Positions 59,675-64,000 of a stretch of DNA of 64,000 bases are shown piece after piece; position 1 is the first letter of the stretch, and each line of letters starts with the position of its first letter. Origin of the DNA: Eutrigla gurnardus (lineage: Eukaryota; Chordata; Actinopteri; Perciformes; Triglidae); assembly GCA_963514095.1 (NCBI GenBank), contig OY741264.1, forward strand, positions 29,419,598 to 29,483,597. The letters run 5' to 3'. Under the pieces are notes generated by a model. The model was not told the DNA's origin, searched no databases, and saw only the letters and a program-made list of their open reading frames with translations. A program made the translations under genes and the position numbers.

Positions 59675-60794
59675 TGAAAGCGAAGGAGAGGAGCTCCCTC
59701 GGGAAAAGAATACAAACATACCTTGGGTTAGGATGCATTTTTTTCTCAAAACAAAGCATCATGCAGAATTAAAGCAAGGCTGGCCAAAAAACTCACATGG
59801 ATATTTCTCAACACCTGAACTGTAGAGATATTTTACATGTTCCTTAATAGTAGCCGTCAGCTGATCGACCTTATTTTTTGCGAGCGACGAGGCAGCGGCG
59901 AGTGAACAGTTTGAATATTAAGCATACACAAACATGACGCAGTAACATTAAAAACAAATGCAACAGCCCGCCGCTCGCCGCCACTGCCATCGCCCCCCCA
60001 ACCTCCCCAAAAAAACCCAACTGTGTAGTTGCCATTAGTCTCATTACCCACACTGCATCTCTGCTGGCAGCATGCAGACCGTTTACCTCTCCGCAGGTGA
60101 GACGATGGTGAGAATCATAATGACTAATGTAGATTACTGGATTCTAACCGCCGTAAAACGTGACCGTGGCCTCGGCTGACCAAACTGCACCAGCTTGCAT
60201 AGACACCTGATAATTATGGGTTTGAATCCCCATCCTCGTCCTGTCAAATTCACACCTTTTTTAATATATTCTTCATTTGTATGTCTTGATAAAATGATCC
60301 TAAGACAGACACCTTGTGTAAAAAAATAAAATATTAAGCTTATTAACATATTGTATGAGTCAAAACACGCACACGCTAATTCTTGGCCTTTTTGTTTAAA
60401 TTATTTTTGATGCAAGAATTCCGACGCCCCCCCCGGGAGCACAACATGCTGCAATTAAAGAAGACACAACAATGGTATGAAGCACCGGAGTGCATCGTAG
60501 CAGAACGTGCTGGAAACACAACCCAACGCTCTGCATTTTGTTTATTCCTTTGCACCTGTTTTACTTAATGCCGTGTTGACAAATTGGTGAAGCAGTTTTC
60601 TTCATTCGTTTGCGTTTTTGCCCCCCCTCCCATGTGTTTTCTCACGCCGCGTGTGGAGCTCCTGGGGCGTTTGAACTTTTTATATCTAAAAAAGTGATGT
60701 GAAACATTACATTGCCATATCGCAGAGCACAGCACATTTATCACACAGCACGAAGGGATTACATAACGTCCTAAACATCCTGCTGCTTTTACCA

Positions 60795-60910
60795 TTAAGA
60801 GGTTGAAAACTAACGATTGTGTTGGTTTTTGATTAATCTGACAATCTGTCGATTAATCGTCTTGTCAGGAAAATGTCAGAATTGGTGAAATAAACGTTCC
60901 TCGTTCTAAT
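60795..60910. repeat. Fragment of the TAGGGCTGCAAC-type repeat
   Basis: GGTTGAAAACTAACGATTGT, TTGATTAATCTGACAATCTG and TCGATTAATCGTCTTGTCAG followed by GAAAATGTCAGAATTGGTGA is the left part of the same family as 2776-3015, and better preserved here. Confidence 0.6.
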
Positions 60911-61135
60911 TTTTTCACAGCTCAATGAGATGTATTCAGATTGCTTTTTCTATCCATGTCCAAGTATTCAGGTTATTATCACACAGCAAATTAAAAACAT
61001 GAAATCCTCACGTTTGAACCAGAGAATACAGATATACCTCTTTGATTTCACCTGCTCTAAAGCTGTCTGCTTTGCTCAAGGGACCTCTGGCAGCACTGAA
61101 CTCACTGCCTGTTGTGAGTCTATGTGCTCTGACCA

Positions 61136-61139
<4 letters not shown>

Positions 61140-61216
<77 letters not shown>
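61140..61216 (+). repeat. (TG)n microsatellite, about 77 bp
   Basis: An uninterrupted TG run. Confidence 0.97.
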
Positions 61217-61218
<2 letters not shown>

Positions 61219-62051
61219 CTGTTTTTTTATTCAAACTACACCTTACGCTACACTGTTTCAACTCAATAGGTGGATTTCCCGTCTAGCGAAAGGTGCCGTA
61301 AACACAACATTAAATTTAGATAATGTTTAGACTAATGAATGCTATTATCATGTTATCAATATCATAACCTCTGAAAGAATGTCCCATCTTCTAATCATTA
61401 CCAAAATGTTAAGTATGGATCGCTGAGTAGTTCTCGGATCAAGTGTGTTGTTAGCCCGGTAATTTAAGGTGAGATTATCTGCGTAGACCGTTCAACAAAC
61501 ATGTATGGATTCTGCATTAAATATCGCTTCCATCTGAGACGTGACCAGGAAAAACACTGTAATCATTGCGTTTGCACCAAAGAGCACTTATAACTGTTCT
61601 GCAGGAGGCAGATGGTTGCAAAACAACACCGAATTCCAGGCAGTGACATTACATATCCAGTGACGGCACTAAACGAATCCAAATTGCACTCTTGACAGTT
61701 CTGCAGAGCTTCTCATAAGCCACCTTGTTTATGAGGAGATTAAGACATGAAACGGCTTCCTGGTGTTATTTAACACCATGGATGTTACAGTCCTCTCTAC
61801 TTTTTATCCTCAGCCTGATGCATTGTTTCCCTCTATCTGCGGTGCGTAACATCAAACCTTGCTGTACGGAAACACAGTCTACAGAGCTGCCTGTGTGCAA
61901 CGGGAAGATATTGGGTTTAGCCAGGTTGTATTTATTTTTTCTTTCTCTCAGCAAAAAAGCATTTAAAAGAAACAAATTCAATAAACAAATAATTATCTCA
62001 AATGTGTTGATGGTAGGTTTCACATCCACCCTGATTACTATGTGCAAAGGC

Positions 62052-62818
62052 AGTCAGCGTTGCCAGATTGGGCCGTCTTCCATCCACTTTGGCTACTTTT
62101 TTATTTGATTGGGCAGATTTCAATTTATTTTGGGCAGCTTGTGATGATTCGGGACACTCCTTTGTACCATCTGGACGTTTCCTCTCTCAAAGAAATGTGC
62201 CGGTTTTAGTTCAGTAGGCTCGGCGCTGCATGAAGGAACTGATAACAGATGATCAATAAAAACAGATTACATCTCCATGTAATAAAACTAGGTTGATTTC
62301 TCCCCCCCCCCCCCTATTTTTATAATACTGGCAAAGATTTTCGTTTAAAGAAATAGTTGTTTAGTCGCCGAATGAAGTAACAATAGAAATAAAATAAGAG
62401 AACGGACATTCCCGTTATAAACCATATAAACTAAACTGCAAGTCATGGACTCACTAAGATGAGGTTTTGCAGCTACGACTGCTTTTATGCTACACTGTTA
62501 CAGAAAATGGGCCAAACACTATGCTAGGTCTAACGGCGGCAGGGAGTGAGGCGGAGGAACGCCACTCCAAAGAACTAGCTAACTAGCCAGCCATCCGTGT
62601 CCAGAGCTTTACGGCTCCACTGACGTCACCGTAGCAACTAAAAACAATCGGCACGTACTTTTGTACTGGAAGTCCCAAAACACGCCAACAACTACCACCT
62701 AATTGTACGAATAAAATATAAAGTCCCGGGGCCCCTTCCCAGCAGCCTTTTTATCAATGGAAATATTAAAAGCGAGAGTGAGTGGGCTGTTTTGGTGTGA
62801 AATCTGGCAACGCTGAGT
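62052..62818. mobile_element. Non-autonomous DNA transposon with CAGCGTTGCCAGAT inverted ends
   Basis: CAGCGTTGCCAGATT at 62055-62069 is mirrored by AATCTGGCAACGCTG ending at 62815. AGT flanks both sides (62052-62054 and 62816-62818), a possible 3-bp target duplication as in PIF/Harbinger elements. GATTGGGC and GGGCAGATTT motifs inside the left end fit a family I recall in fish. The 761-bp body has no transposase frame and includes a 13-base C run at 62302-62314. Confidence 0.65.
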
Positions 62819-64000
62819 GCACATCACCAGCTCACACCGGGCGGTTGTTTTGCATGGCTTTAACTGTGGTCAATAGGTTGTCTTTTTTAGAAGAAATCCT
62901 TAGCTATTGATTTGGGGCAGGCATTCATCTTAAAGTTAATCTTGCCTATAGCCGCTCTGTGGAGAGCACGGAGGATTTGAGTCTCCCAGCCGTTTAGGCC
63001 TCAGAAATAAACACCAGCTTCATCAGGAAGGCTGTTTCCTGTTCTCCCAACAAGTGTCTCCCTTTATTTTAAAATAAGTTCAGCTATTTTTTTTTATATC
63101 ATAACTGAAAAATAGTTTATCTGCGCTGGACGAACCTCCTCTGGTCCGTAGATACGCCAGTGACTTTTCCTCGTGTTTCAGAAACAGTATTTCAAGTGAG
63201 TTTTCCAGCTCGGAGGTGATCATGATTAAATCCTCCACTCACCTTGTTCTTTGTTATCTAACGTCCCCACGTAACTGTTAACCGGCCTAACAGCTCATTG
63301 GCTGCAGCGGCACACAGACATTATTACTATCTGGCAGCGCTAAAGTCAAAGAAAAATGTGATTTGTTATTAGATATTTTTCCACTAATCCTTTGCCACTC
63401 ACACCTGCATGACATCCTGACAAATATCCGTGTGGATAACTGTAGATTACCATCTCTTTTTTTATTATTCAGTCCTGGAGTCTCATTCAGCTCACACACC
63501 AGAATAAAATACATTTTTTATTCCTGTAATACTGAATCTGCTTAAAAATCTGCCCAGCGACCTTTATTATCATTTCACTTAATACTTTATAGAACAGTGC
63601 CCTTCTCTGGGTTACGTCTGATCCCCCAATGAAAGCAGATTTAAGTGGACTGGAACTTGACATAATTGCAGCCTGAAACCAAATGAATTATTTGAATTCA
63701 GATCGAGGAAATGTGTTAGAGACCGTCCAGTTAAACAGATTTCTTTCAGTCTCCTTCGGTGCTTGTTTGTTCTGCTTGATTGGATGTGTTGCCCTCCAGG
63801 ATCAATCAGCCCGATCCTCTTCTCGTTCTCTCTAGTAACCCGTGGACATCTATTACTCTTTGGCTTTGCTTCTGTTGTGCTGCTTTGCGATCGCTGTAGC
63901 CCAACACATCGCTGGATTAATACGTCTCATGAATGTTTCAGTATTGTTGCAGTGCAGCTCGTGGCCACTCTTTTGCTTTTCTTGTGACGTTTGTGCATCT
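62819..64000. other. Non-coding end of the window
   Basis: No recognisable exon or repeat boundary. A hydrophobic minor frame near 63763-63987 resembles no family that I know. Confidence 0.45.

Larger units (their letters stand above)
55167..62051. other. Non-coding stretch
   Basis: No recognisable exon in 6.9 kb. A GC-richer block at about 55.25-56.25 kb has long open frames on both strands, as expected from composition. The right part holds GA and TG tracts and a TAGGGCTG-type repeat remnant. Confidence 0.5.

Noticed and set aside
60160..60250. tRNA-like or SINE promoter boxes (GTGGCCTCGGCTGACC and GGGTTTGAATCCCC)
   Set aside because: The A-box match is loose and no tRNA cloverleaf or SINE tail could be built around the B-box-like sequence, so it is not called.

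Overview
The window is vertebrate nuclear DNA, almost certainly from a ray-finned (teleost, probably percomorph) fish. The reasons are one clear tetraspanin gene split into phase-0 exons with vertebrate splice sites, very long TG/CA microsatellites, and many dispersed repeats of types I recall from teleost genomes (hAT-type ends starting TAGGGCTG, a LINE 3-prime fragment, and others). There are no bacterial features: no operons, Shine-Dalgarno sites or CRISPR arrays.

The one gene I can support fully is cd151 (tetraspanin-24) on the plus strand. A CpG-rich promoter and a non-coding first exon end at a consensus donor after base 1380. Seven coding exons follow: 5242-5325, 9166-9357, 14552-14626, 16455-16559, 17456-17614, 17892-17978 and 18098-18157. 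Together they encode 253 residues, the length of human CD151, with every landmark residue at the same number: palmitoylated Cys pairs, the CCG motif, the Asn159 glycosylation site, the large-loop cysteines and the C-terminal YRSL. The 3-prime UTR probably ends at the poly(A) signal at 19326.

From about 19.4 to 64 kb I find no exon I can assign to a protein family. At 26.38-26.79 kb there is what looks like a second plus-strand promoter and non-coding first exon: an RFX X-box, a YY1-type CAAAATGGCGG element, a heptamer tandem repeat and a strong GTAAGT donor. If real, most of the right two-thirds of the window is the first intron of another gene, or a lncRNA locus.

The rest is repeats. They include a hAT-type transposon with an exact 8-bp target duplication that carries a broken BED-finger transposase fragment and a second nested element (53.5-55.2 kb). 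There is a 973-bp element with perfect 29-bp inverted ends (28.9-29.9 kb) and a 761-bp element with CAGCGTTGCCAGAT ends (62.1-62.8 kb). A LINE fragment lies at 31.6-32.0 kb, several repeat families occur twice in the window, and there are about a dozen long microsatellites. I see no previously undescribed multi-gene system. The most useful leads are the unassigned promoter and the three non-autonomous transposons.
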